A DNA stretch of 64,000 nucleotides. Source: Tistrella mobilis KA081020-065. GTDB taxonomy: Bacteria; Pseudomonadota; Alphaproteobacteria; Tistrellales; Tistrellaceae. The notes beneath the pieces are model-generated. The model was given only the letters and a program-made list of their open reading frames with translations. It was not told the origin of the DNA and searched no databases. Both the position numbers and the translations under genes were made by a program. This document shows, piece by piece, positions 8,170 through 16,380 of the stretch. Numbering within the stretch: the stretch's first letter is position 1; each line of letters opens with the position of its first letter. The stretch is from NCBI RefSeq assembly GCF_000264455.2, contig NC_017958.1, positions 997,001 through 1,061,000 of the forward strand, in the 5' to 3' direction.

Positions 8170-10215
8170 ATGGTGGCCATGCATGTGCGGGACCATATCG
8201 AGGAAGTCGTGCGTGTCGTCTCGACCGAGACGCCTGAACCCGGCACTGCGGCGCGCGCCCGTCGGGGCCTTGCCCGGCCGCAGCAGCTGCGCGCCTCCCC
8301 CTTCCGCGACGCACAGCAGGGCCACACCCCGCTGCGCGACGGGTTGATCCGCGACAGCTGGCGGCGCTGTGTCGCGACCCACGGCCTGGACCCCACCCGC
8401 CTGCAGGAGGCCCGCATCCTGCCCGAGGCGCGGGTGCGCGAGCATCGCGAACGGCTGGAAGACCTGATCCGCACCGCCCGCTTCGGCCTGGAAAGCCTGC
8501 ATCGCCGCATCGCCGGCCAGGGCTATGTACTGCTGCTGTCGGATGCGCGCGGCGTGACGGTCGATTTCATGGGCGACCCCACCTTCGACAATCATCTGCG
8601 CCGGGCAGGCCTCTATCTGGGCTCGGACTGGAACGAGGCCCATGCCGGCACCTGTGGCGTGGGGCTGTGCATCGCCTCTGGCGAGGCGCTGACCGTGCAT
8701 CAGACCGACCATTTCGATGCCACCCATGTCGGGCTGACCTGCACCTGTGCGCCGATCCACGATGTCGACGGCCGTCTCGCCGCCGTGCTCGACATCTCGG
8801 CCCTGCGCTCCCCCACACCTAAGGACAGCCAGCATCTGGCCCTGCAGCTGGTGCAGGACTACGCCCATACCATCGAAATGGCCAATCTGGAGCGGCGCTT
8901 CCGCGACCGCTGGCTGGTCCGCTTCAGCCTGTCGCCGGATTTCGTAGAGGCCGACCCGGATTGTGCGGTCGCGCTGGACGACGACGGCCGCATCCTGGGC
9001 ATGACCGATCGGGCCCGCCGTCTGCTCGCCGGTCAGGCCGATGGCAGCGCTCGCGACCCGTCGGCGGTGATCGGCCGGCATTTCAACGAGCTGGTGGATT
9101 TCGACGTCGAACGCCTGGGCGATCTGGGCCGGGGAGCTGCAACCGAGTCCTGCGGCATCGAGGTCCGCTCGGGCCGCATGCTCTATGCCCATGCCGCCCC
9201 GCCGGGCCCGGCCCCCGCCGCCCGCAGCCGCCCCGATGCGCTCCGCCGCGGCACCCATGGCCTGCCGGCACCGCTCGCCGCCCTTACCGGCGGCGACCCT
9301 GCCATCCTGGCCATGCTGGGCCGCGCCGCCCGGCTGGTCGAGGCGCCGGTCGCGATCATGATCCGCGGCGAGACCGGCACGGGGAAGGAATATCTCGCCA
9401 AGGCCCTGCACCAGTCGCGCCGCAAACCCGGCCCCTTCGTGGCGGTCAACTGCGCAGCCCTGCCCGAAAGCCTGATCGAAAGCGAGCTGTTCGGCCATGT
9501 CCCCGGCGCCTTCACCGGCGCCCGCGCCCGCGGCCATGCCGGGCTGATCCGCGAGGCATCGGGCGGCACGCTGTTCCTGGACGAAATCGGCGACATGCCG
9601 CTCGCCCTTCAGGGGCGGCTGCTCAGGGTGCTGGCCGAACGCGAGGTGCTGCCTGTCGGCGGCTCGCGGCCGGTGCCGGTCGACATCCGGGTGATCTCGG
9701 CCAGCCATCGCGACCTGATGGCCGAGGTGCGCGCCGGCCGCTTCCGCGAAGATCTGTACTACCGCCTGAACGGCGCCCTGCTGACCCTGCCGCCGCTCAG
9801 GGAACGCGCCGATCTGGACTGGCTGGTCGGCCGGATGCTGGCCGACGGCGCGGCCGATCCCGCCGGCCACCGCCTGGACCCGCAGGCCCGGCTGCGCCTG
9901 CGCGCCCATCACTGGCCGGGCAATCTGCGGGAACTGGCCAATGCGCTGGTCTGCGCCCGGGCGGTCTCCACCGGCGGCGTGATCCGGGTCACCGACCTGC
10001 CCGAAGACCTGCAGGCCCCGGCACTCAGCGCCCAGGCCCATGCCATCGGCCCCCATCCGCGGGCGCGGGAGGATGCCGAGATGCTGCGCATGGTGCTGAA
10101 ATCCCACCGCTGGAACGTCTCGGCCGCCGCCCGCGCGCTCGGCATCGACCGCACCACCGTCCACCGCCGCATGCGCCGCCTGGGCATCCGCCCGCCGCAT
10201 CGGGTAGAGGGGTGA
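8170..10215 (+). CDS. acoR: Sigma-54-dependent activator of acetoin catabolism (AcoR type)
   Basis: 681 aa. A GAF-type sensor region lies at about residues 60-225, the AAA+ domain at about 375-600, and a Fis-type helix-turn-helix at the C-terminus (A-A-R-A-L-G-I-D-R-T-T-V-H-R). Walker A is G-E-T-G-T-G-K-E near residue 400, and an intact G-A-F-T-G-A loop is near residue 447, so it should contact sigma-54. The start at 8170 is set by GGGGAGGA eight bases upstream; an ATG 14 codons earlier lacks this. It lies directly upstream of acoXABC, as in Ralstonia, and probably activates the sigma-54 promoter at 10509. The inducer is expected to be acetoin or a relative (inference). Confidence 0.93.
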   Translation: MVAMHVRDHIEEVVRVVSTETPEPGTAARARRGLARPQQLRASPFRDAQQGHTPLRDGLIRDSWRRCVATHGLDPTRLQEARILPEARVREHRERLEDLIRTARFGLESLHRRIAGQGYVLLLSDARGVTVDFMGDPTFDNHLRRAGLYLGSDWNEAHAGTCGVGLCIASGEALTVHQTDHFDATHVGLTCTCAPIHDVDGRLAAVLDISALRSPTPKDSQHLALQLVQDYAHTIEMANLERRFRDRWLVRFSLSPDFVEADPDCAVALDDDGRILGMTDRARRLLAGQADGSARDPSAVIGRHFNELVDFDVERLGDLGRGAATESCGIEVRSGRMLYAHAAPPGPAPAARSRPDALRRGTHGLPAPLAALTGGDPAILAMLGRAARLVEAPVAIMIRGETGTGKEYLAKALHQSRRKPGPFVAVNCAALPESLIESELFGHVPGAFTGARARGHAGLIREASGGTLFLDEIGDMPLALQGRLLRVLAEREVLPVGGSRPVPVDIRVISASHRDLMAEVRAGRFREDLYYRLNGALLTLPPLRERADLDWLVGRMLADGAADPAGHRLDPQARLRLRAHHWPGNLRELANALVCARAVSTGGVIRVTDLPEDLQAPALSAQAHAIGPHPRAREDAEMLRMVLKSHRWNVSAAARALGIDRTTVHRRMRRLGIRPPHRVEG

Positions 10216-10265
10216 GGCGCGGCAGGCCATAGGCTCCTGAACGCCACGATCAGCGACAGTACAGG

Positions 10266-10349
10266 TGGATTCCCGCCTCCGCGGGAATGAGGTTATCTTT
10301 TTGTTCTAACACAATAAACTGTCATCCCCGCGAAGGCGGGGATCCACCT
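10266..10349. repeat. Pair of inverted REP-type extragenic palindromes
   Basis: Two palindromic units face each other: GGATTCCCGCCTCCGCGGGA at about 10268-10287, and CCCCGCGAAGGCGGGGATCC at about 10326-10345. Reverse-complemented, the first closely matches the second (TCATTCCCGCGGAGGCGGGA against GTCATCCCCGCGAAGGCGGG). This is the common 'HPREGGDP' type of dispersed repeat. They are separated by an AT-rich linker. They lie between acoR and the aco promoter and may stop read-through from acoR; no transposase is nearby. Confidence 0.8.
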
Positions 10350-10429
10350 TTGCGTCACGATGCACGACATCGGCAGGAGGCAGATCCGATCTGCGCCCGC
10401 CGACCTGCGGCACCCGCATCGCCCGTGGC

Positions 10430-10470
10430 GCCACAGCTGTGGCAGGGCGCACGCGACACGCCACAGCGGC
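10430..10470. promoter_or_regulatory. Candidate AcoR upstream activating sites
   Basis: A perfect 14-bp palindrome, GCCACAGCTGTGGC, lies at 10430-10443, and a second GCCACAGC-containing half-site lies at 10460-10470. Both sit roughly 40-80 bases upstream of the -24 element of the sigma-54 promoter, a reasonable distance for an enhancer-binding activator. Binding by AcoR is inferred from position only. Confidence 0.45.
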
Positions 10471-10508
10471 TTTCGTCCAAGCATTTGATTCTGCTCAAAA
10501 CATAGAAC

Positions 10509-10524
10509 TGGCCCGCCTTTTGCC
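10509..10524 (+). promoter_or_regulatory. Sigma-54 (-24/-12) promoter of the aco operon
   Basis: TGGCCCGCCTTTTGCC has the defining GG-N10-GC spacing, with GG at 10510-10511 and GC at 10522-10523, and agrees well with TGGCAC-N5-TTGC. It lies about 45 bases upstream of the acoX start and downstream of an acoR gene with an intact GAFTGA loop. Transcription should begin near 10535. Confidence 0.82.
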
Positions 10525-10569
10525 ACTCTCAGCCCGGACCGCACCGTCAGATGTGCGGCGACAAGATGG

Positions 10570-11661
10570 ATGAGGGGCATGGAAACGCGACGAGACGACG
10601 CAGCGCCGCCTGCGGGCGCGCCGCTGGTGGGCGTGATCGCCAATCCGGTCTCCGCGCGGGATATCCGCCGGGTGATCGCCAACGCCACCAGCCTGCAGAT
10701 CGCCGACCGGGCCAATATCGTGCTCCGGATTCTGGCCTGTCTGCGCCATTTCGGCATCGGCCGGGTGGTGATGATGCCGGATACTGGCGGGGTGCGGTCG
10801 CATGTGAAGCGCGGCCTGCACCAATCGGCCAATCGCGGTGACGGCCGCTTCCCGGCGGTCGAATGGCTGGACATGGCCGTCACCGCCACCGCCGACGACA
10901 GCATCGAGGCCGCCCGGCGCATGGCCGCCATGGGTGTGGCGGTGATCGTGGTTCTGGGTGGCGACGGCACCCATCGCGCCGTTGCCTCGGCCTGCGGCCG
11001 CGTACCGATCGCCGGTGTGTCGACCGGCACCAACAACGCCTTTCCCGACACCCGCGAGGCCACCGTCACCGGGCTGGCCGTGGGGCTGGCCGCCGCCGGG
11101 CTGGTACCGGCCGAGGTGGCCTTCCGCCCCAACAAGCGTCTGGAGGTGACCGTCGCCGGCCGCACCGAAACCGCGCTGGTCGATGTGGCGGTGGTGGCGG
11201 AGCGCTATGTCGGCGCCCGCGCGCTCTGGCGCACCGAGGGTTTCCGCGAGCTTTTCGTCACCTTCGGCGACCCGCGCACCATCGGCATGTCGGCCATCGC
11301 CGGGCTGTCGGCTCCGGTCGACCGCGAGGCCCCCTTCGGCCGCCATCTGCGCTTCGCCGACCCTGCCCATGCGGAACGGGTGCTGCATGCCCCGATCGCC
11401 CCCGGGCTGATCCTGCCGGTCGGCATCGATGCCATCGCCCGGCTGGATCCCGACCGGCCGGTGCGGGTGATGGCCGAGGCCGGGTCTCTCGCCTTCGACG
11501 GCGAGCGCGAAATCGCCTTCACCGCAGCGGACGCCCCCACCGTCACGCTGCGCACCGATGCCTTCCGCACCGTCGATGTCGAGGCCTGCATGGCCCATGC
11601 CGCGGCGGAAGGCCTGTTCTTCGACAGGATGCGGGCACCGGCTGCAAACACCAGCGCCTGA
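10570..11661 (+). CDS. acoX: AcoX, ATP-NAD-kinase-like protein of the acetoin operon
   Basis: 363 aa. The NAD-kinase-type G-G-D-G-T-H-R motif lies near residue 133 and S-T-G-T-N-N-A-F just after it; both are hallmarks of the ATP-NAD kinase fold. AcoX proteins are regularly encoded first in acoXABC operons, but their reaction is not established. It is the first gene after the sigma-54 promoter. The start could be the ATG at 10570 or the one at 10579; AGGGG lies too close to the latter to decide. Confidence 0.88.
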   Translation: MRGMETRRDDAAPPAGAPLVGVIANPVSARDIRRVIANATSLQIADRANIVLRILACLRHFGIGRVVMMPDTGGVRSHVKRGLHQSANRGDGRFPAVEWLDMAVTATADDSIEAARRMAAMGVAVIVVLGGDGTHRAVASACGRVPIAGVSTGTNNAFPDTREATVTGLAVGLAAAGLVPAEVAFRPNKRLEVTVAGRTETALVDVAVVAERYVGARALWRTEGFRELFVTFGDPRTIGMSAIAGLSAPVDREAPFGRHLRFADPAHAERVLHAPIAPGLILPVGIDAIARLDPDRPVRVMAEAGSLAFDGEREIAFTAADAPTVTLRTDAFRTVDVEACMAHAAAEGLFFDRMRAPAANTSA

Positions 11662-11739
11662 CGACATCCCCGCACCTGACCACTCCTACGACTCAACCAC
11701 GAAGGCGGACACACCGCCACCATCCAGGGAGGATGACCG

Positions 11740-12744
11740 ATGCCGGATTCAAAGCCCGCCCGTCCCGACGGGCCGCTGCCGCTCGATCACGACCGGCTGC
11801 TCCACGCCTACCGGATCATGCGCACCATCCGCGATTTCGAGGAACGCCTGCATGTCGATTTCGGCCGCGGCGACATCCCCGGCTTCGTGCATCTCTATGC
11901 CGGCGAAGAGGCGACGGCCGCCGGCATCATGATGCATCTGAACGATCAGGACCGCATCGCCTCCACCCATCGCGGCCATGGCCATTGCATCGCCAAGGGC
12001 GTCGACGTGGTGGGCATGATGGCCGAGATCTACGGCAAGACCACCGGCTCCTGCCGCGGCAAGGGCGGCTCCATGCACATCGCCGACCTGTCCAAGGGCA
12101 TGATGGGCGCCAACGGCATCCTCGGCGCCGGTGCGCCGCTGGTCTGCGGCGCGGCGCTGGCCGCCAAGGTGCTGGGCCACAAGGGTGTCGGCATCAGCTT
12201 CGTCGGCGACGGCGCCTCCAACCAGGGCACCTTCCTTGAAAGCCTGAACCTGGCCGCCGTCTGGAACCTGCCGGCGATCTTCGTGGTCGAGAACAACGGC
12301 TATGCCGAAAGCACCGCCTTCGAATGGGCGGTCGCGGCCGACAGCTATGTCGACCGTGCGACCGGCTTCGGCCTGCCCGGCGTCACCGTCGACGGCACCG
12401 ATTTCTTCGCGGTCTACGAGGCGGCGGGCGAGGTGATCGCCCGGGCGCGCGAGGGCGGCGGGCCGTCGCTGCTGGAATGCAAGATGGTCCGCTTCTTCGG
12501 CCATTTCGAAGGCGATGCCCAGACCTACCGCGCCAAGGGCGAGCTGGAGCGCATCCGCGCCGAGCAGGACTGCATCCGGATCTTCCGCAGCCGCGTCACC
12601 GGTGCGGGCGTGGTGACCGATGCCGAATGCGACGCGATCGATGCCGAGGTGGCAGAGCTGATCGAGCGCGCCGTGCAGGCCGCCAAGGACGCGCCGATGC
12701 CGTCCCCGGCGGATCTCCTCACCGACGTCTACGTCTCGTACTGA
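11740..12744 (+). CDS. acoA: Acetoin dehydrogenase E1 alpha subunit (TPP-dependent)
   Basis: 334 aa. The thiamine-diphosphate motif G-D-G-A-S-N-Q-G-T-F-x-E-S-L-N-x-A lies at about residues 157-175, with E-N-N shortly after. H-R-G-H-G-H and G-K-G-G-S-M-H are family hallmarks. With AcoB it cleaves acetoin and passes the acetyl group to lipoyl-AcoC. GGGAGGA nine bases upstream of the ATG fixes the start. It is second in the operon. Confidence 0.95.
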   Translation: MPDSKPARPDGPLPLDHDRLLHAYRIMRTIRDFEERLHVDFGRGDIPGFVHLYAGEEATAAGIMMHLNDQDRIASTHRGHGHCIAKGVDVVGMMAEIYGKTTGSCRGKGGSMHIADLSKGMMGANGILGAGAPLVCGAALAAKVLGHKGVGISFVGDGASNQGTFLESLNLAAVWNLPAIFVVENNGYAESTAFEWAVAADSYVDRATGFGLPGVTVDGTDFFAVYEAAGEVIARAREGGGPSLLECKMVRFFGHFEGDAQTYRAKGELERIRAEQDCIRIFRSRVTGAGVVTDAECDAIDAEVAELIERAVQAAKDAPMPSPADLLTDVYVSY

Positions 12745-12778
12745 GCCGGTCCGGCTCTTCTTCCGGAGGATTTCCGTC

Positions 12779-13786
12779 ATGGCCCGCAAGATCAGCATGA
12801 AAGACGCCATCAACGAGGCGCTGGACCAGGAGATGACCCGCGACCCCACCGTCATCATGATGGGTGAGGACATCGTGGGCGGCACCGGTGCCAGCGGCGA
12901 GGCCGATGCCTGGGGCGGCGTTCTGGGCGTCACCAAGGGGCTCTACGCCAAGCATGGCGACCGGCTGATGGACACGCCGCTGTCTGAAAGTGCCTATGTC
13001 GGTGCCGCAATCGGCGCCGCCACCTGTGGCCTGCGCCCCGTCGCGGAGCTGATGTTCATCGACTTCATGGGCGTGTGCTTCGACCAGATCTACAACCAGG
13101 CCGCCAAGTTCCGCTACATGTTCGGCGGCAAGGCCGAAACGCCGGTCACCATCCGCGCCATGGTCGGCGGCGGCTTCCGGGCGGCGGCACAGCACAGCCA
13201 GATGCTGACCCCGCTGTTCACCCACATCCCCGGGCTCAAGGTCGTCTGCCCGTCGAACGCCTATGACGCCAAGGGCCTGCTGATCCAGTCGATCCGCGAC
13301 AACGACCCGGTGATCTTCTGCGAGCATAAGGCGCTCTACGGCCACGAAACCGATGTCCCTGCCGAATCCTACGCCATCCCCTTCGCCGAGGCGGCGGTGG
13401 TGCGCGAGGGCGGCGACGTCACCATCGTGACCTATGGGCTGATGGTGCACCGGGCCCTGGAAGCCGCCGCCCTGCTGGCGAAAGACGGGATCGAGGCCGA
13501 GATCATCGACCTGCGCACGCTCTCGCCGCTCGACATGGACACCGTTCTGGAAAGCGTGGAGGCGACCGGCCGGCTGGTGGTGGTCGACGAGGCGCATCCC
13601 CGGTGCTCGATCGCAACCGACATCGCCGCCCGGGTGACGCAGGACGCCTTCAAGGCGCTGAAGGCCGCGCCGCGCATGGTGACCGCACCCCATACCCCGG
13701 TGCCGTTCTCGCCCACGCTCGAAGACCTGTTCCTGCCCTCGGGCCAGGCGATCGCCGAGGCCGCCCGCACGACCCTCGGCCGCTGA
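12779..13786 (+). CDS. acoB: Acetoin dehydrogenase E1 beta subunit
   Basis: 335 aa, the usual E1-beta length. The N-terminus M-G-E-D-I near residue 22, the segment D-T-P-L-S-E near residue 64, the M-F-G-G-K stretch and the C-terminal transketolase-type part (V-T-I-V-T-Y-G, D-L-R-T-L-S-P-L-D) are typical. It forms the alpha2-beta2 E1 with AcoA. GGAGGA lies eight bases before the ATG. It is 34 bases after acoA and 18 bases before acoC, so clearly the same operon. Confidence 0.95.
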   Translation: MARKISMKDAINEALDQEMTRDPTVIMMGEDIVGGTGASGEADAWGGVLGVTKGLYAKHGDRLMDTPLSESAYVGAAIGAATCGLRPVAELMFIDFMGVCFDQIYNQAAKFRYMFGGKAETPVTIRAMVGGGFRAAAQHSQMLTPLFTHIPGLKVVCPSNAYDAKGLLIQSIRDNDPVIFCEHKALYGHETDVPAESYAIPFAEAAVVREGGDVTIVTYGLMVHRALEAAALLAKDGIEAEIIDLRTLSPLDMDTVLESVEATGRLVVVDEAHPRCSIATDIAARVTQDAFKALKAAPRMVTAPHTPVPFSPTLEDLFLPSGQAIAEAARTTLGR

Positions 13787-13804
13787 CCAGGAGACGAAAC
13801 CGCG

Positions 13805-14917
13805 ATGAGTGACGACCGCATCAAGCCGCTGGTCATGCCGAAATGGGGCCTGTCCATGCAGGAGGGCCGCCTTGCCGCCTGGCTGGTCGAGGAAGGGGCC
13901 GACATCTCGGTCGGCGACGAGATCATGGAGGTCGAGACCGACAAGATCACCAATGTCGTGGAGGCGGCCGATGCCGGCCGTCTCCGCCGCCGGGTCGGGC
14001 AGGAGGGCGAGGTCTACCCGGTGAAGGCGCTGCTGGGCGTGCTGGCGCCGCCCGAGGTGGACGACGCCGCGATCGATGCCTTCGTCGCCGCCTATGAGGT
14101 GCCGGCGGCGGGCGGCGATGACGAGGACGCCACCCCTGCCCATGCCTTCGTCGACACCCCGGCCGGCCGGCTGCGCCATGCCAGCCGCGGCGAGGGCGGC
14201 CCCCATGTCGTGCTGATCCACGGCTTCGGCGGCGATCTCGACAACTGGCTGTTCAACATCGACGATCTGGCCGCCGCTGCCCGGGTCCATGCCCTCGACC
14301 TGCCGGGCCATGGCCAGTCGTCCAAGGATGTGGGCGCGGGTGATCTGGATGCGCTGACCGACGCGGTGCTTGCCTTCATGGACAGCCAGGATATCGAGGC
14401 GGCGCATCTGGTCGGTCATTCCATGGGCGGTGCGGTCTCGGCGCGCCTCGCCACGACAAGGCCGGAGCGCGCCCGCTCCCTGACGCTGATCGCCTCGGCT
14501 GGGCTGGGGGACGACATCGACCAGGGCTATATCGACGGCTTCGTCACCGCGGCCTCGCGCCGCGACCTCAAACCCGTGCTCTCGAAACTCTTCGCCGACC
14601 AGGCCCTGGTCGGGCGGCGGCTGGTCGACGATCTGCTGAAATACAAACGCCTCGACGGGGTCGATGCGGCACTGGCGAAGCTCCGCGACGGGCTGTTCGC
14701 GGGCGGCCGCCAGAAGACCCCGCTCGCCGGTGCCATCGCCGCTGCCGATCTGCCGGTGCTGGTGATCTGGGGCACGGAGGACCGGGTGATCCCGGCCGCC
14801 CATGCCACTGCCGTGCCCGGGGCCACGGTCGAGGTCCTGCCCGATGCCGGCCACATGGTCCAGATGGAAGCGGCTGCCCGGGTCAACGAATTGATCCGGC
14901 GCCATATCGGAGGATGA
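13805..14917 (+). CDS. acoC: Acetoin dehydrogenase E2, lipoyl domain plus alpha/beta-hydrolase domain
   Basis: 370 aa. An N-terminal lipoyl domain (about 6-80) carries the lipoylation site E-V-E-T-D-K-I-T. A linker follows, then an alpha/beta-hydrolase domain from about residue 118: H-G-F-G-G-D near 139, nucleophile elbow G-H-S-M-G-G near 203, and the late Asp/His in G-T-E-D-R and A-G-H. AcoC proteins have this hydrolase-fold domain in place of the CHLOR/AMP acyltransferase domain of ordinary E2s, so the call is acetoin-specific. No E3 (lipoamide dehydrogenase) gene is in this operon, so E3 must come from elsewhere. Confidence 0.94.
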   Translation: MSDDRIKPLVMPKWGLSMQEGRLAAWLVEEGADISVGDEIMEVETDKITNVVEAADAGRLRRRVGQEGEVYPVKALLGVLAPPEVDDAAIDAFVAAYEVPAAGGDDEDATPAHAFVDTPAGRLRHASRGEGGPHVVLIHGFGGDLDNWLFNIDDLAAAARVHALDLPGHGQSSKDVGAGDLDALTDAVLAFMDSQDIEAAHLVGHSMGGAVSARLATTRPERARSLTLIASAGLGDDIDQGYIDGFVTAASRRDLKPVLSKLFADQALVGRRLVDDLLKYKRLDGVDAALAKLRDGLFAGGRQKTPLAGAIAAADLPVLVIWGTEDRVIPAAHATAVPGATVEVLPDAGHMVQMEAAARVNELIRRHIGG

Positions 14918-14921
14918 TCCC

Positions 14922-15716
14922 ATGACCGCCTCTCTCCCCCTTTCCGGTCGCCGCACGGTGGTGACCGGCGCCGGCCGCGGCATCGGTGCCGCCATCGCCC
15001 GCGGGCTTGCCGCCCAGGGTGCGGCGGTGATGATCGCCGATCTCAACCCCGACACCGCCGCCGGCGTGGCTGACGAGATCCGCAAGGCCGGCGGCAAGGC
15101 CGCCTCCACCGCGGTCGACGTGCGCGAGCGGGCCTCGGTCGCGGCCATGCTCGACCGGACGATCGCTGAATTCGGCGGACTGGACGTGGTGTTCAACAAT
15201 GCCGGCATCGCCCAGGTCCGCCCCTTCCTCGCCATCACCGAAGACGACTGGCGGACGGTGATGGACGTGAACGGGCTGGGCGTGCTGATCGGCATGCAGG
15301 AAGCGATCACCCGCCTGCGCGCGCAGGGCACGGGCGGTGCGATCATCAACACCGCCTCCATCGCCGGCAAGCAGGGCTACGAGCCGCTGGCCCATTATTC
15401 CGCCAGCAAATTCGCGGTCGTCGCCCTGACCCAGGCGGCGGCGCGGGCCTTCGGGGCGGAGAATATCCGGGTGAATGCGATCTGCCCGGGCGTGGTCGCG
15501 ACCGATATGTGGAAGCTGATCGATCAGGGCTTCCGCGACTCAGGCCTCACCGGCCGCGAGAACGAGGCCTTCGATCAATTCGCCGCCGGCGCCGTGCTCG
15601 GCCGTCCCTCCAGGGCCGAGGATCTGGTCGGCGTCGCCTGTTTCCTGGCATCCGATGCGGCCGCCTTCATGACCGGCCAGACCCTGCTGGTCGACGGCGG
15701 GATGGTGATGGACTGA
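14922..15716 (+). CDS. Short-chain dehydrogenase/reductase, probably acetoin/diacetyl or butanediol type
   Basis: 264 aa SDR with T-G-A-G-R-G-I-G (NAD-binding, residues 16-23), N-N-A-G, catalytic Ser in N-T-A-S-I-A-G and Y-S-A-S-K near residue 161. It starts four bases after the acoC stop with GGAGGATGATCCC before its ATG, so it is the last gene of the aco operon. Position suggests interconversion of butanediol, acetoin and diacetyl; substrate specificity is inferred from context only. Confidence 0.88.
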   Translation: MTASLPLSGRRTVVTGAGRGIGAAIARGLAAQGAAVMIADLNPDTAAGVADEIRKAGGKAASTAVDVRERASVAAMLDRTIAEFGGLDVVFNNAGIAQVRPFLAITEDDWRTVMDVNGLGVLIGMQEAITRLRAQGTGGAIINTASIAGKQGYEPLAHYSASKFAVVALTQAAARAFGAENIRVNAICPGVVATDMWKLIDQGFRDSGLTGRENEAFDQFAAGAVLGRPSRAEDLVGVACFLASDAAAFMTGQTLLVDGGMVMD

Positions 15717-15755
15717 CCTCCCGGGTCCACACCCTCTTCCCCACCGCCGTCTCCA

Positions 15756-15787
15756 CCCCGCCCCGGCTCCACCCGGGGCGGGGTTTT
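15756..15787 (+). terminator. Rho-independent terminator after the aco operon
   Basis: Perfect 11-bp stem CCCCGCCCCGG / CCGGGGCGGGG (15756-15766 and 15773-15783) with a six-base loop, followed by TTTT. It lies 39 bases after the dehydrogenase stop and separates the aco operon from the RiPP locus. Confidence 0.88.
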
Positions 15788-16016
15788 CCTGTGCGGCCGC
15801 CTGCACGGCCTGTTTCCCGCCGCACAACGCGACGCTGATGTTGCGCTTCCGTGACGTCAGGTGACGATACGGCAACCTTCAGGAGCGCGCGCAGTCGCCG
15901 TGGAACAAGGCGCGCCTTTGCGGCCGGAACACTCACTCGCTTCTGCATCTGTTGCCGTGCCGACGCATGACCGGAGGCGTCCGCCACACATCAGGCTCCG
16001 GAACAGATAAACCGGA

Positions 16017-16045
16017 TTGACTGCCCTCCACCGCCCACGCAAATT
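16017..16045 (+). promoter_or_regulatory. Possible promoter for precursor peptide A
   Basis: TTGACT at 16017-16022, a 17-base spacer, then CAAATT at 16040-16045. The -35 is good and the -10 weak. A transcript starting near 16052 would give a 38-base leader with a strong ribosome site before the ATG at 16090. The rest of the 15788-16016 stretch shows no gene. Confidence 0.35.
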
Positions 16046-16089
16046 GATGCCGTGTGGTTTCAGTTTTCCCAAAATGGGGGGATCTTCGC

Positions 16090-16245
16090 ATGACGCAGTC
16101 CGTGTCGTCCGATCAGAATGCCGGCGGAGACGTCAAGACGGCAAAGGCCGCCTGGGTCCGTCCGACTCTCGATGCGATGGATCTGGTCACCACGACCAGG
16201 GTGGCCGGGGGCTTCGGCCCCGACAATGACCTGTCCCCCAGCTGA
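16090..16245 (+). CDS. Putative RiPP precursor peptide A
   Basis: 51 aa, starting at an ATG preceded by a GGGGGGA ribosome site. The N-terminal half is leader-like (Gln/Ser/Ala/Lys-rich). Residues 22-27 read W-V-R-P-T-L, close to the Y-x-x-P-x-L leader motif that lasso-type B1/PqqD proteins bind. A Thr-Thr-Thr run follows, then a Gly-rich, acidic C-terminus, A-G-G-F-G-P-D-N-D-L-S-P-S, ending in Ser. A second short peptide at 20254 has the same plan: Trp-x-x-Pro, Thr-rich spacer, Gly...Pro...Asp-Asp...Ser-Pro-Ser. It lies in front of a JmjC hydroxylase and within a cluster of PqqD-like, cyclase-like and kinase-like genes. If it is lasso-like, only a short tail would follow an Asp ring, so the product may differ. 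Confidence 0.72.
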   Translation: MTQSVSSDQNAGGDVKTAKAAWVRPTLDAMDLVTTTRVAGGFGPDNDLSPS

Positions 16246-16380
16246 AGCCGACGTCTTTCAGGCCGGCTCACGAAAACAGCCCTGAGGCGATGGTGTGAGC
16301 CGCGCCTCCACCCGATCGGATGATCCCGGCTGATCGGGATCTGCGCGGGCTCTGGCATCCGACCTGCGCACGGAGTGCCG

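Noticed and set aside
8035-10230. 731-codon minus-strand frame across acoR
   Set aside because: Antisense shadow of acoR, which has complete GAF, AAA+ and Fis domains.
10287-10505. Open frame containing C-H-P-R-E-G-G-D-P
   Set aside because: This string is the usual translation of the REP palindrome at 10326-10345, not a protein.
12719-15370. 883-codon open frame on the minus strand across acoABC
   Set aside because: It is a GC-rich antisense shadow of three well supported genes; the product is rich in Arg/His/Gly and has no domain.
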